Source: Aurelia coerulea
Lineage: Eukaryota > Cnidaria > Scyphozoa > Semaeostomeae > Ulmaridae
Reading direction: 5' to 3'
Assembly (NCBI GenBank): GCA_039566865.1
Contig: CM076955.1
Location: forward strand, 1,614,501 to 1,678,500
DNA: 64,000 nt
Made by a program: the position numbers and the translations under genes. Positions 35,700 through 45,725 of this stretch are shown in pieces (position 1 is the first letter of the stretch; every line of letters starts with the position of its first letter). The notes under the pieces were generated by a model that saw only the letters and a list, made by a program, of their open reading frames with translations, was not told where the DNA came from and ran no database searches.

Positions 35700-37771
35700 A
35701 GAAGGCCTTGCCCTTTTGGACAGACCTCGTTCTGGCCTCAATGGCCTAAGTTGTTTTTGTTAATTTGTGCACATGTTCAGTACAAAACGTTCTTTCAAAT
35801 CAGCATTTTCAAACAGAATCTAAAGGAGCAATGGAAAAACTGGGAAAGTGCTATTATGCTATGGTACCACTGCGAGTGTTAGAACAAGAGGTATGTCACG
35901 AAGGAACTCTGTTTGAACAATAATAACAAATTGTTATCTTTGCCAGTCGGTTGAGTTGAATTATTTTATTTAGGCCTGCTTTTGTGTTGAAAAAGACCCT
36001 ATCAGCCATCGTAATAAGGAAGCATCCAGATGGGGGCACGACACTTCATCATAGGGCACTTCCTGCTGAATGAAACAAAAGGAAAATGGGCACTCTTTTG
36101 TTATGGTTGCAAAATCTTGGGGGGGCACGTTTGTAATGTCCAAAAGGTGGTAGTGAGCATTTAAGATCTCATTCAAGATCGGCATGTACATAATCTTTTT
36201 TAAATCTTGTACGTGCAGTTGCCACCCTCTGCTGACTTGGGCTAGGAGATACTAAACCTGGGATGGATGGGGGTCTGCCGCCTAGTTTTGAGAAAGCTAC
36301 CCATCTCTCATTGCCAAAATCCCTCTTATGATGAATTTTGGTGGAAAACTACCTATTCATTTTCAACTATTTTGCTAGTTTAAGTCGAACCAATCCATTT
36401 TCATATTCTAAAGGAAAGTTTGCTGAAAAAACAAACCCTTGTAAGAGAATTTAGGTCAAAATCCCATCCATATGGATAGCCATACCCTTACACTCGCCAT
36501 GTATGCTCCCCCAGGCATAATTTCTAGCATCCTGAATGAATCAACTTCGGAATTTTTAACTAAGCATTATTGTTTGTTTTTCAAGGACTTCAGTTTCCTG
36601 TTGACAGAAGAAGGATTTGAAGTACAAAAGTTGCTTTTCAACAGGGTATGTAATTGCATTTGTTTTCTTTCACACGTTAACAAGAAAAAATATCAAAGCA
36701 ACTACCTCCTTCAAACTGATTTGATGGCATCTAACAGTTGCCACCTTTTGAAATGGTATTTTCACTATGAATGTTGCTGAAGAATGCAAGGACACACAAG
36801 CTACCATAAAAATATCTGTTTTGCCCCCTCTCTAAGAAGCCTGTTCTCTAATAAGCCCTTCTCTTCTTAGCCAGAATTCTAAAGAAGGCCCCCCCCCCCC
36901 CATCTCTAGTAAGTCCCTCACTTGTATCAAACGCAAGGGGTTACCAAAGATTTGGCCCTTATTTAGCTTAAAAAATTTGCATGCCAGTTTTAATATGGTT
37001 TGGGATAAAAGCTATGTCCAATTTGTGTATTTGACAAGTAAAATTGTATGTTGATTCCACAAAATATGGGGTAAAAGGACTAAAAGGTTATCATTTATAC
37101 CCTTGCCATTTGACTTTGTGAAGAACCCCCCTCTCTAACAAGCCCCTCTGGAGTCTCCAAAATTAGATATGCCCCTTGGGGTTACTAAATCTTTTAAGGT
37201 ATTTCATCATAAAGCTGCAGCAGCTGGTGATTTGAGAAAGTTTGTTTCTTGCAATTCATAAATTATCCTTTGTTTAAGATCTCCAATAATCTTGGAATAC
37301 GCAGACAATCCCATATGGATGATTGATTATGATTATTATTATGAATAAATACTGTTGAAAATTTGCCATATCATTAAACTGCAGCTGGCTTTACTGTGGA
37401 ACTTGATGACTGTTTTAAAATTATGCTGCATGCTGAGATACGATCCCAAATAAGGGATATTTGAGGGCTGGAATAAGCTGCAGCTGTGTTTGATCAATGT
37501 CAATTATACAATGCAGGCCTTGGGCACATTAACATGATGAGGATTCTTTACAATTCTTGAGCACTATAAATCTTTCTGAACAAGATTCCTTAGGCAAGAA
37601 AGCCATAAGTTAATGTGCGTAAGGCCCGTTACTGTAGAATCCTTGAATATTTTGATCATTAAGTATGTGGCTGGCCTGCATAATGTTTCTGTGGGTGTGC
37701 CAAATTAACTTATTTCTCTAAAGCCAATTGCAAAGAAATGGTGTGACTGAGAGCTTACTTTTTGAAATCTC
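35700..37771. other. Upstream flank of RNPS1, repeats only
   Basis: The 200 bases next to 35700 are the presumed RNPS1 promoter. 36825-37195 is a degenerate copy, in reverse orientation, of the 25581-25987 element (TCTCTAATAAGCCC, CCCCTCTGGAGT). A C-run of 12 at about 36889-36900. No gene supported. Confidence 0.5.
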
Positions 37772-37773
37772 TA

Positions 37774-38361
37774 CAGGGTGTCCCAAAAAAATTGTGCCCC
37801 GTTTGCCTGAAGATTGCGACAAAACGGCAAAAGATTCTCGCCAAAATTTTGCATGGTGTTGCTCTTTAGATATTCAATTATTAAAGTTTGCAACCATCCT
37901 CGTAAAAATCCGTTGAGAAATGATAGAGCTATGACCTTCAGAAGACCAAATTTGCCTGATGACTGAAACCAGCGGTCTTACTATTTTGCAGTGATAAGTA
38001 GCTTCACATGAGGTAAGAAATAATTTCTGTGAGGTCAGAAATAGTGGAACTCTCTGAGGATTATCGGAATTCTCACGAAAGCTATGAAATTGGAGGCTAC
38101 TGTTTCATTTTCAATCCTTGAAGCTATTTATCGCTGCAAAATATTAAGACAAAATGGCCGACCGCTGGTTTCAATGATCGGGCAAATTTGGTCTCCTGAA
38201 GGTCATAGCTCCATCATTTTTTAACGGATTTTCATGGGGATGGTAGCGAACTTCAATTGAACATCTGAAGAGCACAATCATGCAAAAATTTTTGCGAGAA
38301 TCTTTTGCCGTTTTGTCCCAATCTTCCGACAAACGGGGCACAATTTTTTTGGGACACCCTG
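37774..38361. mobile_element. Mariner-like fold-back element, family M copy 1
   Basis: Tips CAGGGTGTCCCAAAAAAATT and AATTTTTTTGGGACACCCTG, TA at 37772-37773 and 38362-38363. Long inverted arms carry GTTTGCCTGAAGATTGCGAC, CCTGATGACTGAAACCAGCG and TATCGCTGCAAAATA-type phrases. 588 bp, non-coding. Same family as 41676-42254 and 47741-48331. Confidence 0.9.
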
Positions 38362-38547
38362 TATTTGATAAGAAAGAGTAAAGAATTCTGGATATTTTGT
38401 AGATATTTTATTCCGAAATCACATAATCATGGCCAAACATTTATTCACCAAAGTTTATTTTCCGAAATGCTATTATTTAAATGTTTTATCCAGATGCAAA
38501 GGAAGAATATGTATGATAACAAATTTGTATCTAAAGTTTCGATTGAT

Positions 38548-39104
38548 TATAAGGGACAGTGCAAAGTTTATTTTATAACATGGCCGGTGCAGAACGTAAC
38601 GGGGCAACTACTTTTTTTAGCTTGTACAGAACTGGGTCAACACTTTTTACAAAGCAAATATGAACGGGACAGTACCTTTTTATAAGCTCAAGATGAAGTT
38701 TGAAATATGAAATGGCTAATTTTAAGGCCAAAATTGTGGATCATGCAAGTTGAGAAATGCTTGGAAGGATGTGTATGAACATGACGCAAAATTTCCTTGT
38801 CAGTTACTTGCAAGGACGATTTATCAGTCATTTCTCTTCATCTTCAAAGTCTATTTCTTCGTTGACAAAGTCTCGTAAAGGCAATAATTGATTTTGTTAT
38901 GGTCTTTGGCTAATTCATCGGTGGTACTATACAACATTTGTTGTTCATGAATACGGGGCAGATAAATTTTTTAAGCAAAGGGTGACGGGGCAGTTAGTTT
39001 TTTGGCAATAATTTCATACAGGGCGAGCAGATTTTTTTGCAAGAATTAGTTTTCTCCACCGGCCATGTACGATAATAAATTTTGCCCTGTCCCTAAACTC
39101 CCTT
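38548..39104. mobile_element. Fold-back element upstream of the secreted gene copy 1 3' end
   Basis: Left GGGACAGTGCAAAGTTTATT...ACATGGCCGGTG pairs with right CACCGGCCATGT...AAATTTTGCCCTGTCCC. Interior has repeated A(A/C)GGGGCA(A/G)(C/T)TA(C/G)TTTTTT phrases in both orientations. Outer ends not fixed. Confidence 0.65.
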
Positions 39105-39282
39105 TGATAAGCTCTATACAGTAAGTATATAAGAGAAAGATTGTCAACAGCTTGCCAAAAGTGTCAAAAGTAGAATGCTTGCTTTGACGTTTTGCTATCC
39201 CAGAAGTAAATTTTAGTTGAGTTATATTTAATAACTTTTGACATTATTTTAAAGTAGTTTTGTTCATGGAGTTCTCTCTTGT

Positions 39283-40119
39283 TTATGGAATGTGACCACA
39301 TCTTCCCATTCTCATACACCGTTTCCTCTTTTCTATTCGAATCCTCTCCATGTAAGCAAAATACCCTAGAGTATCTCTGATGCACGATCTAGGCCCTGAT
39401 CCGAAATGGCCTTGTTTTTTGACAAGGTCCTTGCAATAATCTTTGTAACACCGATAACAGAAACATGGAAATCTTTTCTTTTTTACTTCCATACGAACAT
39501 GAAGCTTGTAGTAAAGCTTGTTGTAGTCCAGTCCGGGTTTTCCATCGTTGTAGCCCGTGTTATAGCGCCATCTTTTCAAGTTATTGTATTTTGGTCTTGT
39601 GCAATCCCATCGAATTATTCCGTCAATCTTCAGCTCTCCTTTCAAGACATTGAGAAACCCTAACGCTCTCACCTTTCCACTTGCCACTGAATTTATTTTC
39701 GTTACGCCTTCATTGTTGTTTGTCCTTATAGGAATGACAATTGGGCCGAAACCCCATTTCAGATACCAGGGAGATTTCGGCAACTTCACTCCAATTTTTA
39801 TTGTCCATGGGCCTTTACAGATTCCAAATTTCAATTTCACCGGTTTTCCAGCAATTTTGAGAGATGGATGAGAGCAGAAATCGGGTGATTCATAACAACG
39901 ATTGTCGGCCTTTTTGGTTGGTAGACATCGCAATAAATGCATGTGTTTATCCAGCATCGCTATTATTTTGTTCACTTTATCAGGAATAGCTCCAAGTTTG
40001 CTCTGTAATCTCGATCTTACTCTTCGTAGGTCTCTGGAGCTTATCTGTGCTCCGCTGGCATCGTGTGATAGCAACCCTACAGCCAACATAGCTCCCAATA
40101 CGATTAGTATAGGCCTCAT
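39283..40119 (-). CDS. Secreted basic Cys-rich protein, tandem copy 1
   Basis: Single-exon frame of 278 residues. Residues 1-23 form a signal peptide (hydrophobic core LIVLGAMLAVGLL, cleavage likely after DASGA). The mature part is strongly basic with 12 cysteines, clustered in two places: C...C...C near residues 64-82 and PCFCYRCYKDYC near residues 222-233. An aromatic-basic stretch (IRWDCTRPKY, LKRWRYNTGYNDGKPGLDYN) precedes the second cluster. No membrane segment. I do not recognise the family and give no function. Paralogue at 42733-43524 lies 2.6 kb upstream on the same strand. Both are intronless, unlike every other gene here. Confidence 0.75.
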   Translation of the reverse strand: MRPILIVLGAMLAVGLLSHDASGAQISSRDLRRVRSRLQSKLGAIPDKVNKIIAMLDKHMHLLRCLPTKKADNRCYESPDFCSHPSLKIAGKPVKLKFGICKGPWTIKIGVKLPKSPWYLKWGFGPIVIPIRTNNNEGVTKINSVASGKVRALGFLNVLKGELKIDGIIRWDCTRPKYNNLKRWRYNTGYNDGKPGLDYNKLYYKLHVRMEVKKKRFPCFCYRCYKDYCKDLVKKQGHFGSGPRSCIRDTLGYFAYMERIRIEKRKRCMRMGRCGHIP

Positions 40120-40179
40120 TGTGTTGTGGATGAAAACCCTTCTCTTCGACTATCTTGCTCCCCTTGGGCCTTTTTCTTA

Positions 40180-40275
40180 CACTGCCACCTTTCTCGTGCT
40201 GCAGAGTTCGATAACTTTTTTTCAACAAATTTCCTTCCTATTCCTGTGTTGATTTTTTCTCCTATTTTAAGTTCG
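40180..40275 (-). promoter_or_regulatory. Presumed promoter and 5' UTR of copy 1
   Basis: On the minus strand a block TCGAACTCTGCAGCACG followed by AGAAAGGTGGCAGTGT (about 40213-40180) is nearly identical to the one upstream of copy 2. An A/T-rich CTTAAAATAGG lies at about 40271-40260. Conservation of this short non-coding block between copies marks it as the likely start region. Confidence 0.4.
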
Positions 40276-40439
40276 TTTTGACGTAAGTCAATGCGTAATC
40301 TGCCTTATCCTTGCGTCTTTTATTACGCCTTTTGGACCCTAATACTGTATCAGCACCTATCAGCTGATATTCCCACAATAACCCACAGTGTTAAGTTGAC
40401 ATTACCACTTCCGTCTCTAAGTGATTTTAATAAGGTTTG

Positions 40440-41675
40440 TAACCCGGGGGGGGGGGCACTCAGCACATGCACGTACGTGGAGGTATATCCGATATCTCTG
40501 CATCAGAATATTGCAGAAAGTGATATTTTTGAGTCCAAATGAACTGAAATTATGGCCATGATATTTTTGGCGGCATATATAGTCAAACTGATACTTGTGG
40601 GTTCTTTAGAGGAAATTTTGACCTCAGTTTCTATTGTTTCGTGATACTTTATGTTCGTTTACAGCAACCTCATCCCCAGGGCCTTTTGTCATATTGGGAG
40701 GACAAAAGGCCCTGTAGACGAAGTTGCGTTTACAGGTGTCTAAGTACAAAATTAGCTGATATTTTTCGATTGCAATGAGACAGAACTGAAATTTTTGGGT
40801 TTCCTGAAAGGCCCCGAAAATTTCTTTGGCTGCGTATATGCCAAGTGTATGTATATATGCGTATGTGCTAAGTGTCCCCCTTGGGCTTTTACAATTTTTT
40901 AATATGCAAAATCAAAATTTCTTTGGATTCGGGCAGAGGTGGAAAATGTGCGTGAAGCCGCGAAGCAGCTTCGCAGGAAGCTCTCTTGTCTGGAAAGAAG
41001 AACAGGGAAGGAAAGAGAGAAAGCAGAATAGAAGGAAGGAAAAGAATGGAAACGATGAACGGAGGCATGAAGAAATGAAAGGAAACAGGTTGGAAAGAAA
41101 AAGGAGAGGAGGAAGAAAGAAGGATGGAAGGAGGATGGGATGACAAAGAAAACAAAATATGAAGAGATAGGAAGGACCTAACGAAGGAAAGGATCGAAGA
41201 AAATCAATGTTTGGATTATGCTCTTTTCTTTTACAGTTTTGTGATCTCAGGAAGCTTTAAACGTAATTTCAGTTCCTAGTGGATTATCAACGACACTGAA
41301 ATCTGGGACTACAGAAATTGATAAAACAACGGAAGGAAGAATTCTAGTTTGACGTTCCTTCGCAGGAAGGCAAATATTTTTTCCACCACTGGATTCGGGT
41401 GTCCACAATGTGGAGCTGAGTTTGTCACACCATGTAAAAAGCAGAAAATCAAACGATTCAGCACATTCTTTCTTTGTGACACATTTTTTGCCTCAAGCAT
41501 TTATTGATACGAAATCTAAGTAATCATTGCAATAACTCTGAGGAAGTCCTGTCAATTGAAACGCTCGTTTGTAATTTACCTTTAAAAAGATATTTTATCC
41601 ACATCAAATCAGCCAAATTATAATCCCAAAGAGACAAAACCCTTTAGATATTATTTACTAATCAGTTTCTCCTAG
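40440..41675. other. Spacer between the tandem secreted genes
   Basis: Contains a hairpin CAGGGCCTTTTGTC / GACAAAAGGCCCTG (40678-40714), a G-run at 40446-40456 and a purine-rich GGAA/GAAA tract at about 40985-41190. A 105-codon frame over the purine tract is low complexity. No gene supported. Confidence 0.5.
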
Positions 41676-42254
41676 CAAGGGTGTCCCCAAAAATTGTGCC
41701 CTGTTTGTCTGAAGATTGCAACAAAACGGCAAAAGATTTTCGCCAAACATTTGCAAAATGGTGCTCTTCAAATGTTTAATTTAAGTTTGTTACCATCCCC
41801 GTTAAAATCCGTTGAAAAATGATGGAGCTATGACCTTTAGAAGACCAAATTTGCCTGATGACTGAAACCAGTGGTCGGCCATTTTGTCTTACTATTTTGC
41901 AGCGATAAATAGAGCAGCCTTCAATGTCATAGCTCTCGTGAAAATTCCGATAATATCTCAGAGAGTTCCACTATTTCTGACCTCACAGATATTATTTCTT
42001 ACCTCACGTGAAGATACTTATCAATCACTGTAAAATAGTAAGAGAAAATGGCCGACCGCTGGTTTCAGTCATCGGGCAAATTTGGTCTTCTGAAGGTCAT
42101 AGCTCCATCATTTTTCAATAGATTTATACGGGGATGGTAGCAAACTTTAATTGAATATCCGAAGAGCAACATCATGCAAAAATTTGGCGAGAATCTTTTT
42201 GCATTTTGTCGCAATCTTCAGGCAAACGGGGCACAATTTTTTTGGGACACCCTT
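41676..42254. mobile_element. Mariner-like fold-back element, family M copy 2
   Basis: Left tip GCAAGGGTGTCCCCAAAAAT is decayed; right tip TTTTTTTGGGACACCCT. Body matches 37774-38361 throughout. Sits between the two secreted genes. Confidence 0.85.
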
Positions 42255-42318
42255 TAGTTACCAAATTTTTGTCAAGTTCATGAAAACTATGTCGAGATTT
42301 TTGTCGCTGAAGACATCT

Positions 42319-42341
42319 ACGGGGGGGGGGGGGGGGGGGGA
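42319..42341. repeat. Poly-G run
   Basis: About 20 consecutive G. Runs like this are prone to sequencing and assembly error. Next to a GGGGGTGTGG stretch. Confidence 0.8.
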
Positions 42342-42732
42342 CTTCGATAGGCAGCTGACGGGGGGTGTGGATTTTGACTTGTAAAATCACACCCTAAACT
42401 TTATAAATTTTCCAAAAACCATACCCCAAATTTTTACAGGCCATTCCAAATATACCCCTTAGAATTGTGACATAAATTCAAAATTCTAACCAATTATAAG
42501 AAATTAGATCAGAATCAATACCCTAAGGAGTTATTCTTCTAAAATTACACCCCAAAAGTTATGTCTATTTATGATCTTAAAAATTACACCCTAAAATTTG
42601 TTTTCTGCCTGAAAAATAGCACCCCAAAAAAGGGCACATCCCGTACTGGTATATATGGTAGTTACCCCCTCCCGGAAACATCTCCCAAATCTTCTGCACT
42701 GTTCTTTGTTTTGTTTCTTGCATCCTCTCCAT

Positions 42733-43524
42733 TCAACCATAATACCTTTGAGTTAAACATCGAGTATCTCTTATGCATGATGTAGGCCCAGATCCGAAGT
42801 GGCCTTTAGCGTTTACAAGGTCTTTGCATAAACCGTTCCAACACCGATAACAGAAACATGGAAATCTTTTCTTTTTTACTTCCATACGAACATGAAGTTT
42901 GTAGTAAAGCTTGTTGTAGTCCAGTCCGGGTTTTCCATCGTTGTAGCCCGTGTTATAGCGCCATCTTTTTAAGTCATTGTATTTTGGTCTTGTGCAATCC
43001 CATCGAATCATTCCGTCAATCTTCAGAGTTGCTTTCAAGAAATTGAAAAACCCTAGCGCTCTCACCTTTCCACGTGCCAATGAATTTATTTTCGTTACCC
43101 CTTCATTGTTGTTTGTCTTTATATGAATGACCATTGGGCCGAAACTCGGTGAAACAACCAGAGACCAAAGAGACCTTGAAAACAGCTTCACTCTAATCGT
43201 TATTTTCCACGGGCCTGTGCAAATTCCAAACTTCAGTTTGAAGCTTATTTTTTTTGGAAGCTTGAAAGATGGGTGAGAGCAGAAATTAGGTGACTCGTAA
43301 CAGCCACTGCTGACCTTTTTCGTTGGTAGACATTGCAACAAATGCATATGTTTATCCAGCATCGCAATTATCTTGTTCACTTTATCAGGTATAGGTCCAA
43401 GAATTCTCTGCAATCTTGAGCTTACTCTTCGTTGGTCTCTGTAGCTTATCGATGCTCCATTGGTTTCTTGGAACAGCACACATGCAGCCAACATTGCTCC
43501 CAATACGAACAAAAATCGCTGCAT
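42733..43524 (-). CDS. Secreted basic Cys-rich protein, tandem copy 2
   Basis: Single-exon frame of 263 residues, paralogue of copy 1. Signal peptide residues 1-23 (FLFVLGAMLAACVLF, then ETNGA). Ten cysteines align with the first ten of copy 1. The stretch from KINS to CFCYRC is almost unchanged, while the middle (about residues 95-125) differs and is three residues longer. The C-terminus differs: after SCIRDT there are four extra codons, and the codon for a Tyr of copy 1 is a stop here, so the last two cysteines of copy 1 are missing. Function unknown. Confidence 0.75.
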   Translation of the reverse strand: MQRFLFVLGAMLAACVLFQETNGASISYRDQRRVSSRLQRILGPIPDKVNKIIAMLDKHMHLLQCLPTKKVSSGCYESPNFCSHPSFKLPKKISFKLKFGICTGPWKITIRVKLFSRSLWSLVVSPSFGPMVIHIKTNNNEGVTKINSLARGKVRALGFFNFLKATLKIDGMIRWDCTRPKYNDLKRWRYNTGYNDGKPGLDYNKLYYKLHVRMEVKKKRFPCFCYRCWNGLCKDLVNAKGHFGSGPTSCIRDTRCLTQRYYG

Positions 43525-43629
43525 TTCGTTGTTGATGAAGGTAGCTTGTCTTTGGCTTTATCTTGCTAATTTCGTTGTTTAGCTTGTCTTTGGCTTTATC
43601 TTGCTACTCTTCGCCTTTTGCTCACAATG

Positions 43630-43695
43630 CAACCTTTCACGTTCTGCAGAGTTCGAAGACTAAAAATCTACAGTCAATCTCCCTTTTTTATATGC
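43630..43695 (-). promoter_or_regulatory. TATA box and conserved start block of copy 2
   Basis: Minus strand: TATAAAAAAGGG at 43692-43681, followed about 25 bases later by TCGAACTCTGCAGAACG and GAAAGGTTGCATTGT, the block shared with copy 1. Spacing fits transcription start just before or within the shared block. Confidence 0.55.
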
Positions 43696-43740
43696 GATGA
43701 ATTTACTTCTCATGTAAGTTCTGATTTTATTTGTGTTGTG

Positions 43741-44110
43741 TGACCCGAATTTTCGCTCTTCCCTATGCAGACGGAAATTATGTATCGTGTATCGGGTTCG
43801 ATGTATTGTAACACAAACACATGACCCGAATTTTCGCTCTTCCTTATGCAGACGGAAATTATAGCCTAAAACTTACTTGAATGGAGAAAGATGAGCCATC
43901 TGCTGGAACCCCTTTAACCTTGCATTTCTTATCACCCTAATTCCGTATCGAAATCTATCCTGAGCTGATATTTCAACAGCAGCCGATACAGTTAAATCAA
44001 CACTACCACTTCCTTATTGAAAGGACTGTATTGAATATGATTTTACATGGCCAGGCAGGCCTGTGTCACTTAAATGTTAGCTCTTCCCTATGCAGACGGA
44101 AGTTATGGCC
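43741..44110. repeat. Direct repeats upstream of copy 2
   Basis: TGACCCGAATTTTCGCTCTT + CC(C/T)TATGCAGACGGAAATTAT occurs at 43741 and again at 43822 (period 81). A third partial copy (GCTCTTCCCTATGCAGACGG) is at 44080. These lie upstream of the TATA box and could be regulatory or a decayed tandem array. Confidence 0.65.
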
Positions 44111-45076
44111 TTAGCCTGAGGAAGGGAGAGAGGAGACACTGCTGGAAGGGAGAGAGATGAGAACTGAGCAGAGAAACAGGGCAATTTGGAAATCAGTATT
44201 TAACTGTATATTTAACCCTGTTTAAAGAATTTAAAATGAAAAAAAAACATATGTCTAAATTCAACTCCTTCGCTAAAAAGATACTCATAAGATCAAACCT
44301 TTCTGGAAGGTGTGAAACTAGAACTGTTAGGTTAAAAAACACAGACTTTTTCCAACCATATGTCAAGGGACAAGTCACTCACATGAATTTTCTGCAACTT
44401 TGTTTTCATGAAAATTTGTGAACATGTCGAATGTATCATTTTTAGGTTTGAAAGAAAGATTCCACCCATTTGAGGATTCCTTTGCCCCATGGTCATATGC
44501 GGTAGGAGAGAGGCTTTTCAGATACCGACAATCAAACTGAAAACTTTCTATGGATGTCTTTCCGTAAGTCGCGTTTTGAGCAAGCTATTGAAACTTCTAA
44601 AACTTGTAAACTCGTAGTCACTCTGTATTGTGTAGATAACTCCTCTTTTGACCGACATTTTCAAAAATTAATGTCACACCGCAATCAAATGGAGGACTTG
44701 AAGTTTTAAGTTGTTATCAGTTTCCAGTGGCGGATATAGGGAACAATGCCCCGTTCAAGAAGAAGCTCTCCTTTAGCGCCCCCATTTTGGCAAGCAGTGT
44801 GCCCCTAATTCTTGCACTAACCCACTGTTCTTAATCTGCTTCAGATAGAATGCAGGAAACAGTGCAGGAATTATTTAGTAAGAAACCCAACTCATTTTTG
44901 CAGGGTTCAAAAATGTGGCATGACCGTAGTGTGTTTCCTTTAAATACATTTTGGGCACCCCTTCTTCCCCCTTCAAACATCCACCTGCATCCACCATGCT
45001 TCATGCATCCACCTTTGTATATTTCTTTGCGGTATTATCTTCAACAACTCGTTCCGTTTCTGTATCATTGAAACAT
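44111..45076. other. Region expected to hold the first EEF2KMT exon(s)
   Basis: The methyltransferase lacks about 50 N-terminal residues, which should be encoded upstream. A short frame from the ATG at 44426 (MSNVSFLGLKERFHPFEDSF, then APWSY) loosely fits the ERRF...FPW start of the family, but it has no strong donor. I list it as a candidate only. A CAGTGGCGGATATAGG at 44727 looks like a solo hAT tip. Confidence 0.25.
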
Positions 45077-45083
45077 CTTATGT

Positions 45084-45686
45084 AAACAAGAGCAGATTTT
45101 GTAATACAATAGCAACAGTTGCGTTTGATTGACACCTCAATTCAAAGCGATTAGCGGCTGCAGACAAAGGAAATTCTCTCAACCAGTAATTCAAAACAAA
45201 CAAAGCCGCAATAGTTTCCCCAAAACTAGTAGGGCAAACTCTCGCCTTGTGCAAGCGAAAGATGGTTTTTAAGGGAAGTTATGTGCTTATAGCGAAAGAA
45301 GAAGGGTAAATCTAAAGTTCTGTCGCTTAGATTATGTTTATTTGATTTAGGAGCTGTTTTGTAATCGTTTCATTTTAAGCCCTAAAGACGTGAGAATTAC
45401 AATGCCTTCTGCTCCGCTCATGAATCAAATAAACATAATCTAAACGACAGAACTTTAGATTTACCCTTCTTCTTTCGCTATAAGCACATAACTTCCCTTA
45501 AAAACCATCTTTCGCTTGCACAAGGCGAGAGTTTGCCCTACTAGTTTTGGGGAAAGTATTGCGGCTTTGTTTGTTTTGAATTACTGGTTGAGAGAATTTC
45601 CTTTGTCTGCAGCCGCTAATCGCTTTGAATTGAGGTGTCAATCAAACGCAACTGTTGCTATTGTATTACAAAATCTGCTCTTGTTT
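45084..45686. mobile_element. Young fold-back element, arms nearly identical
   Basis: Arms of about 260 bases (45084-45345 and 45425-45686) differ at only two positions that I can see. The spacer is about 80 bases. Tips AAACAAGAGCAGATTTTG / CAAAATCTGCTCTTGTTT. CTTATGT is duplicated on both sides (45077-45083, 45687-45693), 7 bp, or 8 if the adjoining T counts. Non-coding. It ends 39 bases before the EEF2KMT exon at 45726. Confidence 0.9.
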
Positions 45687-45725
45687 CTTATGTAGATCTT
45701 CAGGCACGTCCTCCCTCTATTTCAG

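Noticed and set aside
37728..38685. Frames overlapping the mariner-like elements (also 42172-42390, 47508-47810)
   Set aside because: They translate the inverted arms in different frames and orientations; no shared protein and no transposase motif.
40826..41155. 105-codon lysine/arginine-rich frame and its antisense
   Set aside because: Produced by a purine-rich low-complexity tract; no start context or homologous motif.
42319..42341. G-quadruplex regulatory site
   Set aside because: A pure G homopolymer of this length is as likely a sequencing or assembly effect; no gene start nearby.
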